Below are positions 9,477 through 16,366 of a DNA stretch of 64,000 nucleotides, one piece after another. Every line of letters starts with the position of its first letter. The first letter of the stretch is position 1. A program made the translations under genes and the position numbers. Below the pieces are notes generated by a model. It had not been told where the DNA came from. It worked only from the letters and a program-made list of their open reading frames with translations, and ran no database searches. The stretch spans positions 248,001 to 312,000 of the forward strand of contig CAYPNP010000001.1 of the NCBI GenBank assembly GCA_964412195.1. The letters are read 5' to 3'. The stretch comes from CAYPNP01 sp964412195. GTDB taxonomy: Bacteria > Acidobacteriota > JAAYUB01.

Positions 9477-9893
9477 ATGCTGAAGAAAGGGATCATGGGG
9501 ATCCTGGTGCTGGCCGTCCTGACGCTGGCGCTGGGGTCGATCGCCTGTGACGGCGATCAGGTGTACTCGAACTCTGCGCGGGCGCTCCAGGCGGCAAAAG
9601 AGACGTGGAGCGGCATCCAGGATCAGACGGGAAAGACGGTGAAACCTGGGCTGCAGGATGAGGCGGCGGAGATGCGGAAGGCGGGGCGGCTGACGGATGC
9701 CCAATGGGAGAGCTGGATCCAGCTCGACGCGAAGTATCGGGCGAGCCACAACGCGACGGTTCAGGCGTTGAAGGTGTACCAGCGGACGAAGGACAAGCCG
9801 GCGGCGGAGGCGCTCGCGGCGGCTCTGAGCGAGCTGACGGGGATCATCCGGCGCGGGAGCGATCTGATCGCGGCGTTCAAAGGGGGTGTGTGA
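9477..9893 (+). CDS. Probable phage lipoprotein
   Basis: A 138-aa protein with a good ribosome site (GAGGAGGAG) before ATG 9477. The N-terminus is a short signal sequence ending LALGSIAC, so Cys24 could be lipidated; the residue three before the Cys is Ser and not Leu, so the lipobox is imperfect. The rest is helical and charged, with no recognised domain. Position after the endolysin suggests an outer-membrane spanin-like or conversion lipoprotein. Its stop overlaps the next ATG by one base. Confidence 0.6.
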   Translation: MLKKGIMGILVLAVLTLALGSIACDGDQVYSNSARALQAAKETWSGIQDQTGKTVKPGLQDEAAEMRKAGRLTDAQWESWIQLDAKYRASHNATVQALKVYQRTKDKPAAEALAAALSELTGIIRRGSDLIAAFKGGV

Positions 9894-10066
9894 TGGACGA
9901 GAAGACCCTGGTGACGATCGAGGTCGCGGTCCGGATCCTCTCCGTCCTGGCGGGCGCGGTCGCAGGCGCGATCGCTCGGAAGGACGAGATGGTCCCGCTC
10001 CCTGAGGAGCTGTTCATCACCCGAACGGCGGAGGACGCGCTTCGGGAGGCTGAGAAGAAGGACTGA
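9893..10066 (+). CDS. 57-aa phage protein, unknown
   Basis: A 57-residue product starting at ATG 9893, which shares one base with the previous stop; GGGGGTGTG upstream can act as ribosome site. One weakly hydrophobic segment (about residues 8-28, ending GAIARKDE) is followed by an acidic C-terminus. It is the last gene before the late terminator at 10111. The function is not recognised; the coupling to the lipoprotein gene suggests the two act together. Confidence 0.55.
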   Translation: MDEKTLVTIEVAVRILSVLAGAVAGAIARKDEMVPLPEELFITRTAEDALREAEKKD

Positions 10067-10110
10067 GGATATAGAAAAGTAGGAGGCCGGTCAACGAACC
10101 TCCTATGACG

Positions 10111-10142
10111 CCCCGTCCGTGACGAGCGGGCGGGGTTTTTAT
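10111..10142 (+). terminator. Rho-independent terminator ending the prophage late operon
   Basis: CCCCGTCCG (10111-10119) pairs with CGGGCGGGG (10127-10135) with one G-U pair, followed by TTTTTATT. A second inverted repeat (TAGGAGG at 10080-10086, CCTCCTA at 10099-10105) lies just before it. It closes the plus-strand tail and lysis block and insulates it from the convergent gene at 10165. Confidence 0.85.
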
Positions 10143-10164
10143 TCTGTTAGAGGAAGAAGCACAT

Positions 10165-10959
10165 TCAGTGGATTATGTTTCTCAATCGGAGAGATCCATC
10201 TGGGAGCAGATCCAGAACGATGCGATTAATGGGAGATTCCGACGCGAGCTGAGTTATCAATTCATGTAGAAGAGTAAAGTTGATTTTCTGAAGAGCTTCT
10301 GAGGGAATTTCAGGAGACATCACTATCAGGCACTTCGAAACAGGTAATTGGGGTGGTGAAGGAATTTCAAAGTGCAGCGTTATAGGTTCACCTGGAGCAT
10401 CTTTCCGCGTGAGTCCTTTACGGAGAGCATCCCAGCTATCGGCTCCCGCTTTTTTGAAAAAACCATCAACGAAGGCCCACGAGCATTTCATGATGATGGC
10501 GATAATGGCGACAGCAATGACTCCTCCTGAAAGGAATGCCTTCTTTGGTGATTCGGAGACCTCGAAGCATGCTGCAGGAGGGAATTTTCTCAGAAGTTCT
10601 CTGGCATGGTCCAGATTGAATTGATGAGGATTGATTTGTATCCGGCACTGAGGATTGCCCTGTCCATATTGAAATACTTTTCGAGTGAATCCAATACTGA
10701 ATCCTTGGAATTCCCTCATAGCATCTATATCATAAATCTCCAGATCGATAGTAATCGCTAGGATCCCGTTATCAAGACGTTTCAGATGCTTATCTAGAAT
10801 TTTAAAGAGTGGTGGCTTCGAAAGGTCATGCAGTTGTCCGATGGGCAGGTCGGGCGTGATCTGGTCGAAGAAAGTTCTCAGTTCTTCCTCGGTGAGTGCA
10901 TCACCATACGAGTCGGTAGAAGTAGTAGTGATTATTTGATCCTTGATGACTTGCCGCAT
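10165..10959 (-). CDS. Unrecognised membrane protein of the prophage accessory segment
   Basis: A 264-aa product. The start ATG follows GGAGGAGAAATC. A single strong hydrophobic segment (about residues 141-158, SGGVIAVAIIAIIM) splits a polar N-terminal region from a C-terminal cytoplasmic-looking region ending SLRLRNIIH. The gene has clearly lower GC than both the tail genes and the chromosome, and stands opposite to the late operon. That is the usual place and composition of lysogenically expressed cargo (a moron). A superinfection-exclusion or anti-phage role is possible but is only a guess from context. A 20-bp palindrome overlaps its promoter zone. Confidence 0.7.
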   Translation of the reverse strand: MRQVIKDQIITTTSTDSYGDALTEEELRTFFDQITPDLPIGQLHDLSKPPLFKILDKHLKRLDNGILAITIDLEIYDIDAMREFQGFSIGFTRKVFQYGQGNPQCRIQINPHQFNLDHARELLRKFPPAACFEVSESPKKAFLSGGVIAVAIIAIIMKCSWAFVDGFFKKAGADSWDALRKGLTRKDAPGEPITLHFEIPSPPQLPVSKCLIVMSPEIPSEALQKINFTLLHELITQLASESPINRIVLDLLPDGSLRLRNIIH

Positions 10960-10972
10960 GATTTCTCCTCCT

Positions 10973-10992
10973 ATAAGCTGTTAACAGCTTAT
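10973..10992. promoter_or_regulatory. Perfect 20-bp palindrome, operator candidate
   Basis: ATAAGCTGTTAACAGCTTAT is identical to its reverse complement. It sits directly upstream of the ribosome site of the minus-strand gene that starts at 10959, where RNA polymerase or a transcript leader would lie. There is no T-run, so a terminator is unlikely. A dimeric repressor site controlling the accessory gene is the simplest reading. Confidence 0.6.
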
Positions 10993-11014
10993 GAATCGAA
11001 AGTGAATCTCAAGA

Positions 11015-11050
11015 AAAGACGCCCCAGCAGGGGGGCTGGGGCGTTGTTTT
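11015..11050 (-). terminator. Strong hairpin terminator of the tRNA / 48-aa unit
   Basis: CGCCCCAGC (11020-11028) pairs perfectly with GCTGGGGCG (11035-11043). On the minus strand the stem is followed by TCTTTTCTT, on the plus strand by TTGTTTT, so it can stop transcription in both directions. On the minus strand it would end a transcript carrying the tRNA at 11341-11424 and the 48-aa gene. Confidence 0.75.
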
Positions 11051-11134
11051 AAGGGACACAAACGAAACTTTACACGTCAGAAAGGATATTCGCATTGATG
11101 CTTCAGGCTTGTCAAGCATCCACAACCAAAGATG

Positions 11135-11281
11135 CTATCGCTTCCTCCTCCTGTTCTTATCCCTTGTTTGCGTCAGGGCAGACCCGGCTACTCGCTTTAC
11201 CGACTTCGAAGATCTTGGACTTCTCAAGAGCTTGCTCGCGATCTTTGCTATCCGAGCAGACGTTTTTTCATTTCTAGCCAT
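11135..11281 (-). CDS. 48-aa Lys/Arg-rich protein, unknown function
   Basis: ATG 11281 has the ribosome site AAAGGAGAAAGTC. The product starts MARNEKTSARIAKIASKLLR and contains VKRVAGSALTQ followed by a strongly basic tail. From memory, small proteins with this MARNEKTS...SALTQ layout recur on mobile elements and in many proteobacteria without an assigned role; I cannot search for them here. It lies 59 bases downstream of the tRNA on the same strand and before a strong terminator, so the two may share a transcript. Confidence 0.65.
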   Translation of the reverse strand: MARNEKTSARIAKIASKLLRSPRSSKSVKRVAGSALTQTRDKNRRRKR

Positions 11282-11340
11282 GACTTTCTCCTTTAAAAAC
11301 GTAGGTTGACATCTATTGACAAGATGTTGTACGATAAAAA

Positions 11341-11424
11341 TGCCCACGATGGGATTCGAACCCATAAACCCCGCCGGGTGCTAGATTGCAAATCTAGCGC
11401 GTATGCCAGTTCCGCCACGTGGGC
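11341..11424 (-). tRNA. Class II (leucine-type) tRNA with alanine anticodon UGC
   Basis: An 84-nt cloverleaf, minus strand, without encoded CCA. The acceptor GCCCACG/CGTGGGC pairs fully and the discriminator is A73. The anticodon arm is CTAGA-TTTGCAA-TCTAG, which places UGC at 34-36. The variable region has 15 nt with a short ACCC/GGGT stem, and the T arm is ATGGG-TTCGAAT-CCCAT. The D arm layout (TGGCGGAA..TGG...ACGCG), A14/A15, U48 and A73 are as in bacterial tRNA-Leu, while position 3:70 is C:G and not the G:U needed by alanyl-tRNA synthetase. The body is therefore leucine-like and the anticodon alanine-like. Charging identity is uncertain; it could also be a decayed gene. Confidence 0.8.
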
Positions 11425-11439
11425 GCGCGAATTTTGGGT

Positions 11440-11487
11440 AAAGGGAAGCGAGTTACTTGCGAGGTCGCACGCTTCCCTTTATTTTTT
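11440..11487 (+). terminator. Hairpin with plus-strand T-run
   Basis: AAAGGGAAGCG (11440-11450) and CGCTTCCCTTT (11470-11480) form a perfect 11-bp stem followed on the plus strand by ATTTTTTATT. The minus strand has no comparable T-run. It lies between the tRNA and the minus-strand gene at 11539-12030, so it would block plus-strand readthrough or act as a processing hairpin. Confidence 0.55.
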
Positions 11488-11538
11488 ATTTATGTCGTAG
11501 CGCCGCCCATCAGCGTGCGTTGCTTCGGCGCTCTAAGT

Positions 11539-12030
11539 TCATGCGGGGGCATCGTCACCTCCTTCTCCCCTTTTGTTTCGAGGGGATTCAGTTTGGAAAT
11601 TCTCATTCTTTCGATATAAGCCGTGGATTTTACCCATCGGTCGGCGTTCCACAGCTACGTATCCTTCGGCGATCATTCTCGAAAACAGGGATGTAAATGT
11701 TGGCTTGGAAATGAAGCGGCCAATCCCATCCTCCAGCACAGCATGGTACAGCTCCTCACTGGAGAATACTCCGGGCATCCGTTGAATCGCTTCTCCGATC
11801 CGGGATCGGAATGTCTTCTTTGTCGAGCTGCGAGTTCGCAATGAGTGGAAGCGCAACCAAGGATTATCGGTCTGAACTGTAGGGCTCATTTCCGATGTTA
11901 GGAGCCGAGGTCCTATGGCCGACAGAAAAGACAATATTTGATCCCGTTCCATCTCCAGCGCGCGGATCTTCTGGCCGTACTCCCGGATGATGGTTTGTCG
12001 CAATTTATCCATTCCTGAGATTCTAGCCAT
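11539..12030 (-). CDS. Coiled-coil / winged-helix-like prophage protein
   Basis: A 163-aa product. I take ATG 12030 (MARISGMDKLRQ) because GGAGGGTGGG lies just upstream; an ATG at 12045 would precede that site. Residues about 5-40 are a charged helix (possible coiled coil). Residues about 75-150 read like a winged helix-turn-helix: helices around SSEELYHAVLEDG and KPTFTSLFSRMIAEGY, then a beta hairpin ending KIHGLYRK. A DNA-binding regulator is a reasonable guess, perhaps for the palindrome at 10973. I do not recognise the family. Confidence 0.6.
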   Translation of the reverse strand: MARISGMDKLRQTIIREYGQKIRALEMERDQILSFLSAIGPRLLTSEMSPTVQTDNPWLRFHSLRTRSSTKKTFRSRIGEAIQRMPGVFSSEELYHAVLEDGIGRFISKPTFTSLFSRMIAEGYVAVERRPMGKIHGLYRKNENFQTESPRNKRGEGGDDAPA

Positions 12031-12454
12031 AGACCCACCCTCCATTGTTTTTCAGCTTAGCAGATTCGTGGTCATTTGTCAAGGAGTATTTTTTGCTCTT
12101 TTCAAGTCAAGATCTTGTTTATATGTTAATATTAAATGGGTTTCGATTTGCTCATTGCTGCATTTTAAGTGTATTCTTGGTTTATCTTGGTCTATTTTTA
12201 TACCTTCCTGGCCCATTTTGGTCATCTTTGTTCGCTGTTGCATTAAGACTCCTTCCCTGTATCATGTAAAGCGTCCCGTGGATTCGCTAAACACTTTGCT
12301 TTACAGTCATAAAATCCTCGCGCGTGGGGAATGACAGACGTGGCACAGTTATGGCACACTCAGATTTCAATTCGGCGGGTAAGATGGGGTAACGGGGAGT
12401 ATCCGGGAGACACCGCCCGAATTCACGTAAATGATAGATCCAGATGGAAAAAAA
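12031..12454. other. AT-rich prophage end with phased repeats beside selC
   Basis: I see no credible gene in these 424 bases. The composition drops sharply in GC. TGTAAAGC (12265-12272) is inverted at 12299-12306. TGGCACA occurs twice in direct orientation at 12341-12347 and 12352-12358, an 11-base step that puts both on one face of the helix. Similar TGGCACA pairs are common near integrase arm sites, as I recall. The segment abuts the 3' end of selC, so it is the probable attachment-site flank (attL or attR). No integrase gene is present. Confidence 0.5.
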
Positions 12455-12552
12455 TGGCGGAGGTGCATGGGAATCGAACCCACCCGCGACGCCTCTCAGC
12501 GCCGCACAACGGTTTTGAAGACCGCGCGGGACACCAGTCCCGATTCACCTCC
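12455..12552 (-). tRNA. selC: Selenocysteine tRNA (anticodon UCA)
   Basis: A 98-nt gene including encoded CCA. The hallmarks of bacterial tRNA-Sec are visible: a 6-bp D stem (CGGGAC/GTCCCG), anticodon loop CTTCAAA with UCA, a very long variable arm, T loop TTCGATT, and an extended acceptor (seven pairs plus an A-G opposition at the eighth). G73 and CCA follow, then a T-run. SelC supplies selenocysteine at UGA with SelA, SelB and SelD, none of which is in this window. The 3' end faces the prophage, consistent with selC as integration target. Confidence 0.93.
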
Positions 12553-12700
12553 GGCGAAGGTTCAGCAGGCCGAAAGATGAAGCCATGATACCGAATGCCC
12601 GTCCCGCTCCGCAATCGAAAACCACGCCGGTGCCCGTCCGGCCCGAATCCCGGGTGGGTGAAGGAGCGGCTTCCGGCGGGATCGGGAGGGCGGGCGCGCC

Positions 12701-13663
12701 ATGAGGATCGGCTATCCCTGCATCAACCGGAGCCTGGCCTGCCGGGGCAACCGCACCTTCAAGCTGGCCTCCTATTCCGAGGCTCGGCTGATCGAGACCG
12801 TCGCCGGGAACCTCGCCTGCCTGGGCGAGATGCTGGCGTTCAACGACACGCACAACCTCCGCTACTTCCGGATCACCTCCGACCTGGTCCCGTTCGCCTC
12901 CCATCCCGTCTGCCGCTTCGACTGGGCGGGCCGCTTCGGGCAGGAATTCGCCGCCCTCGGGCGGCAGGCCCGGGAGGGGGGCTTCCGGATCACCATGCAC
13001 CCGGACCAGTTCACCCTGCTCAACTCGCCCGACCGGGAGGTCTTCCGCCGCAGCGTGGCGGAGTTGGAATACCACGCCCGCGTCCTGGACGCCATGGGCC
13101 TGGACGCCGCCGCCCGGATCCAGATCCACGTGGGTGGCGTCTATGGCGACCGGGCGGGCAGCCTGCGCCGGTTCGCCGCCCGCTTCCGGGAGCTGCCGGA
13201 GGCGGTGCGACGCCGGTTGACGGTCGAGAACGACGAGCGCCTCTACCCGCTGGCCGACTGCCTGTCCTTGAGCGGGGAGACCGGCGTGCCGGTGCTCTTT
13301 GACGCCTTCCACCACGCGATCCGGAACGCCGGCGAGTCCCTGCCCGACGCCCTGGCGGCGGCCGGCCGGACTTGGAGCCCGGCGGATGGACCGCCGTTGG
13401 TGGACTACAGCAGCCAGAAGCCCGGCCAGCGCGCCGGCACGCACGCCGACAGCCTGGACGAGGCCGATTTCGCGCGGTTTCTGCGCGAGTCGCAGCCGCA
13501 CGATTTCGACCTCATGCTGGAAATCAAGGACAAGGAGCGCAGCGCCTTGCGGGCCCTGGCGCTGGCGGCGGGCGATCCGAGGCTGCAGTCCTGGAAAGCC
13601 GATGGATCGTCCCAGACATTTTCACGCAGAGGCGCAGAGCCCGCAGAGGGAGACAGCCGATGA
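12701..13663 (+). CDS. uvsE: UV damage endonuclease UvdE/UvsE
   Basis: A 320-aa product of the UVDE TIM-barrel family, which nicks DNA 5' to UV photoproducts and some other lesions (alternative excision repair). Family landmarks are IGYPCINRSL at the N-terminus, FRITSDLVPFASH, ITMHPDQFTLLNSP, IQIHVGG, LTVENDERLY and LFDAFHH; the His, Asp and Glu residues in these blocks are the metal ligands known in the family. The last 14 or so residues (from about 307) are encoded by an intergenic-type repeat, so the native C-terminus was probably shorter. The stop overlaps the photolyase start as ATGA. Confidence 0.92.
   Translation: MRIGYPCINRSLACRGNRTFKLASYSEARLIETVAGNLACLGEMLAFNDTHNLRYFRITSDLVPFASHPVCRFDWAGRFGQEFAALGRQAREGGFRITMHPDQFTLLNSPDREVFRRSVAELEYHARVLDAMGLDAAARIQIHVGGVYGDRAGSLRRFAARFRELPEAVRRRLTVENDERLYPLADCLSLSGETGVPVLFDAFHHAIRNAGESLPDALAAAGRTWSPADGPPLVDYSSQKPGQRAGTHADSLDEADFARFLRESQPHDFDLMLEIKDKERSALRALALAAGDPRLQSWKADGSSQTFSRRGAEPAEGDSR
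13621..13650. repeat. Half copy of the triple-heptamer repeat at the uvsE 3' end
   Basis: CGCAGAG occurs at 13625, 13633 and 13642, that is with 8- and 9-base steps. This is the same spacing as in the arms of the palindromic elements at 19309, 31823 and 36416. Here the half-element lies inside the uvsE frame. Confidence 0.7.
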
Positions 13664-15015
13664 TCCAGGAAGAGAGAGTCCAGGCTCTGAACCGGCAGCC
13701 CTACCGCTCCGGGGACTACGTGCTGTACTGGATGCAGGCGGCCCAGCGCGCCCACTGCAACCACGCCCTGGAGTTCGCCGTCCGGCAGGCCGACGCGCGG
13801 GGCCTGCCGGTGGTGGCGTACTTCGGGCTCACCGAAAACTACCCGTCCGCCAATTTGCGCCATTTCGCCTTCCTGCTGGAGGGGCTGGCGGAGACCCGGC
13901 AGGCGCTGCGGGAGCGCGGCATCCGGCTGGTGGTGCGCCGGGGGCCACCGGCCGAAGGCATCTTCGCGTTGGCGCGCAGTGCCGCGCTGGCCGTGGTCGA
14001 CGGCGGGTACCTGCGCCACCAGCGGCTGTGGCGGCAGGAGGCGGCCGAACAACTCGAGTGCCCGCTGGTTCAGGTGGAGACCGAGGTGGTGGTTCCTGTC
14101 GCCGCAGCGTCGCCCAAGGAGGAGTACTCGGCCGCCACCTTCCGGCCGAAGATCCGCCGCGCCCTGCCGCATTTCCTGACGCCGCTGCCGGAGGCCGATC
14201 CCCGGAAATCCTCGCTGGGGCTGGACTTCGAGGCATGGGATTTTCCGGACGCTCCGGCGGCCCTGGCCATGCTGGACGTCGACCGCTCCGTCCTGCCCGT
14301 GGAAGCTTTCCGGGGCGGGTACCGGGCGGTGAGGCAGAGGCTTGACCGGTTCCTGCAGGAGAAGCTGGCCGGCTATCCCGAGCAGCGGAATGATCCCTGC
14401 GCGGACGGCGTGTCGGGCCTCAGCCCCTACCTCCACTTCGGCCAGATCGCTCCGCTGGAGGTTGCCCTGGCGGCGCAGGCCACGGGACTTCCGGCGGCGG
14501 ACGTGTTCCTCGAGGAACTGATCGTCCGGCGGGAGCTGGCGGCGAACTTCGCCTGGTACAACCCTGCCTACGACCGTTACGACGGCCTGCCCGCCTGGGC
14601 GCGGGCGAGCCTGGCGGCCCACGCCGGCGACCGGCGGGAATATGTTTACTCCCGCGAAGAGCTCGAGGAGGCCGCCACCCACGATCCCTACTGGAACGCC
14701 GCCCAGCGGGAGATGCTCCGGACGGGGAAGATGCACGGCTACATGCGGATGTACTGGGGCAAGAAGGTCCTCGAGTGGAGCGCCACCCCGGCCGAGGGTT
14801 TCGAAGCGGCCGTGTGGCTCAACGACAAGTACGAGCTGGACGGACGGGATCCCAACGGCTACGCCGGAGTGGCCTGGTGCTTCGGCAAGCACGACCGGCC
14901 GTGGCAAGAGCGCCCCGTCTTCGGGATGGTCCGCTACATGAACGCCAACGGCCTGCGGCGCAAGTTCGACGCCGACGCCTATGCGGAACGATGGAATCTA
15001 CCCGTCAGCAATTGA
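13660..15015 (+). CDS. phr: Class II deoxyribodipyrimidine photolyase
   Basis: A 451-aa flavoprotein that splits cyclobutane pyrimidine dimers with blue light. Class II signatures are FLEELIVRRELAANFAWYNP, MHGYMRMYWGKKVLEWS, LDGRDPNGYAGVAWCFGKHD and RPWQERPVFG; the N-terminal Rossmann-like antenna domain covers about residues 15-140 (YVLYWMQAAQRAHCNHAL). I start at ATG 13660, which overlaps the uvsE stop. Any longer frame would run inside uvsE. The pair gives light-dependent and dark repair of the same lesions from one transcript. Confidence 0.93.
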   Translation: MIQEERVQALNRQPYRSGDYVLYWMQAAQRAHCNHALEFAVRQADARGLPVVAYFGLTENYPSANLRHFAFLLEGLAETRQALRERGIRLVVRRGPPAEGIFALARSAALAVVDGGYLRHQRLWRQEAAEQLECPLVQVETEVVVPVAAASPKEEYSAATFRPKIRRALPHFLTPLPEADPRKSSLGLDFEAWDFPDAPAALAMLDVDRSVLPVEAFRGGYRAVRQRLDRFLQEKLAGYPEQRNDPCADGVSGLSPYLHFGQIAPLEVALAAQATGLPAADVFLEELIVRRELAANFAWYNPAYDRYDGLPAWARASLAAHAGDRREYVYSREELEEAATHDPYWNAAQREMLRTGKMHGYMRMYWGKKVLEWSATPAEGFEAAVWLNDKYELDGRDPNGYAGVAWCFGKHDRPWQERPVFGMVRYMNANGLRRKFDADAYAERWNLPVSN

Positions 15016-15075
15016 CCGTCGCGGAGTATCATCTCATTCTCGATAGAAATATCCATTGGGCTCAACGAATCCTTG

Positions 15076-15102
15076 AATTTTAACAATGACACTGTTAAAA
15101 TT
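15076..15102. promoter_or_regulatory. Inverted repeat before the AAA_14 ATPase gene
   Basis: AATTTTAACA (15076-15085) and TGTTAAAATT (15093-15102) form a perfect 10-bp inverted repeat with a 7-base centre, ending 6 bases before ATG 15109. It has no T-run and lies where a promoter should be, so an operator is likely. Confidence 0.55.
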
Positions 15103-15108
15103 TGAGGC

Positions 15109-16347
15109 ATGTACATAGAGCGTCTCCTATCTGAGCGACTCATCCGATTATTCGAGACTTTTCCGGTAGTTGCGGTCACTGGAGCCCGGCAGGTAGGCAA
15201 AAGCACCCTTCTCCTGCACCTCTTCGGTCAGAAAGCGGACTGCGTCGTGTTCGACCCGGTGGTCGACGTGGAAAACGCCCGCCGGGACCCGGAGCTCTTC
15301 CTGAACAATCATCAAATCCCACTGATTCTGGACGAGATCCAATATGCACCGGAGCTGGTGGCGGCCATCAAGCGCCGGGTGGATCTCCATCGCGCCCCGG
15401 GACAGTACCTCCTGACCGGCTCCCAGCAGTGGGGAGTGCTCCGGTCGCTGGCCGAAAGCCTGGCGGGCCGGGTGGTGTTCCTGGACCTGGAGGGATTCTG
15501 CCTAGCGGAAATTGCGGGTGTGACGCCCGCCCGGCCATGGCTGGCGGCCTGGATGGACGGGACTTCGGAATTCCTGAAGGCGCCCCACCAAAGACTGCCC
15601 CATTCGGTGAACCTGTACGAGCAGCTCTGGCGGGGATGCCTCCCGGAGGCCCAGTTCCTCCCGCTGGAAGCGATCCCCGATTTTCAGGCGGCCTACCTGC
15701 GGACGTACATCGAGCGGGACGTGCGCCTGCAGGGGGATGTGTCCGACTGGCAGCTTTTCGGCCGGTTCGTGCGCTTGACGGCTGCACTGACCGCCCAAGA
15801 GGTGAACCAGAGCCATTTCGGACGGGAGATCGGCCTGAACCCCCAGACAGCCCGGCGCTGGCTGGACATGCTGACGGCGACGTTCCAGTGGCATGATGTG
15901 CCGGCCTACGCCGGCAGCGCCGTCAAGCGGGTCAGCGGACGGCCCAAGGGATACATCCAGGACACCGGCATGGCCTGCGCCGCCCAGGCCATCTCCACCC
16001 CGGCCGTGGTTGGCGGGCATCCGCTCTGGGGCGCGCTGTTCGAAACGGCGGTCGAGGCGGAGATCCGCAAACAGTGCGCGGTCATGTCGCCGCCCCCCAA
16101 CATGTACCATTGGCGGAGCTACAGCGGCGCGGAGGTGGACCTGGTGCTGGAGCGGGACGGCCGGTTTTTCCCGATCGAAGTGAAGGCGAAGACCCGGCCG
16201 GATCGCCGCGACACCTCTGGAATTGAGGCGTTCCGGCGGCAGCATCCAAGTCTCCGGGTGGAGCATGGTCTGGTCATTTGCCCGGGAGAGGCGGTCCTGC
16301 CGCTATCCGAGCGGGACATTGCGATTCCCTGGGACCTGCAGGAGTGA
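15109..16347 (+). CDS. AAA_14 ATPase with DUF4143 C-terminal domain
   Basis: A 412-aa protein. Walker A is GARQVGKST (about residues 26-34) and Walker B LILDEIQ (about residues 65-71); sensor-like LLTGSQQW follows. The C-terminal DUF4143 part ends with GAEVDLVLERDGRFFPIEVK, a PD-(D/E)XK-like nuclease core. Proteins of this architecture are widespread, often horizontally acquired, and have no settled role. The gene follows the photolyase by 93 bases with its own inverted repeat, so it is probably separately regulated. Confidence 0.88.
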   Translation: MYIERLLSERLIRLFETFPVVAVTGARQVGKSTLLLHLFGQKADCVVFDPVVDVENARRDPELFLNNHQIPLILDEIQYAPELVAAIKRRVDLHRAPGQYLLTGSQQWGVLRSLAESLAGRVVFLDLEGFCLAEIAGVTPARPWLAAWMDGTSEFLKAPHQRLPHSVNLYEQLWRGCLPEAQFLPLEAIPDFQAAYLRTYIERDVRLQGDVSDWQLFGRFVRLTAALTAQEVNQSHFGREIGLNPQTARRWLDMLTATFQWHDVPAYAGSAVKRVSGRPKGYIQDTGMACAAQAISTPAVVGGHPLWGALFETAVEAEIRKQCAVMSPPPNMYHWRSYSGAEVDLVLERDGRFFPIEVKAKTRPDRRDTSGIEAFRRQHPSLRVEHGLVICPGEAVLPLSERDIAIPWDLQE

Positions 16348-16366
16348 ACTTGCTGCGAGATTTCCA

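Noticed and set aside
11341..11424. Reading the tRNA as tRNA-Cys (GCA)
   Set aside because: A GCA reading shifts the anticodon arm and breaks the 5-bp stem; UGC is the only frame with a 7-base loop and U33.
12045..12269. Hydrophobic 74-codon plus-strand frame in the AT-rich prophage end
   Set aside because: No ribosome site, Phe/Leu-rich composition expected of AT-rich noncoding DNA, no family.
15109..16347. AAA_14/DUF4143 gene as part of a defence system
   Set aside because: No partner nuclease, toxin or sensor gene is adjacent; such ATPases occur singly in many genomes.
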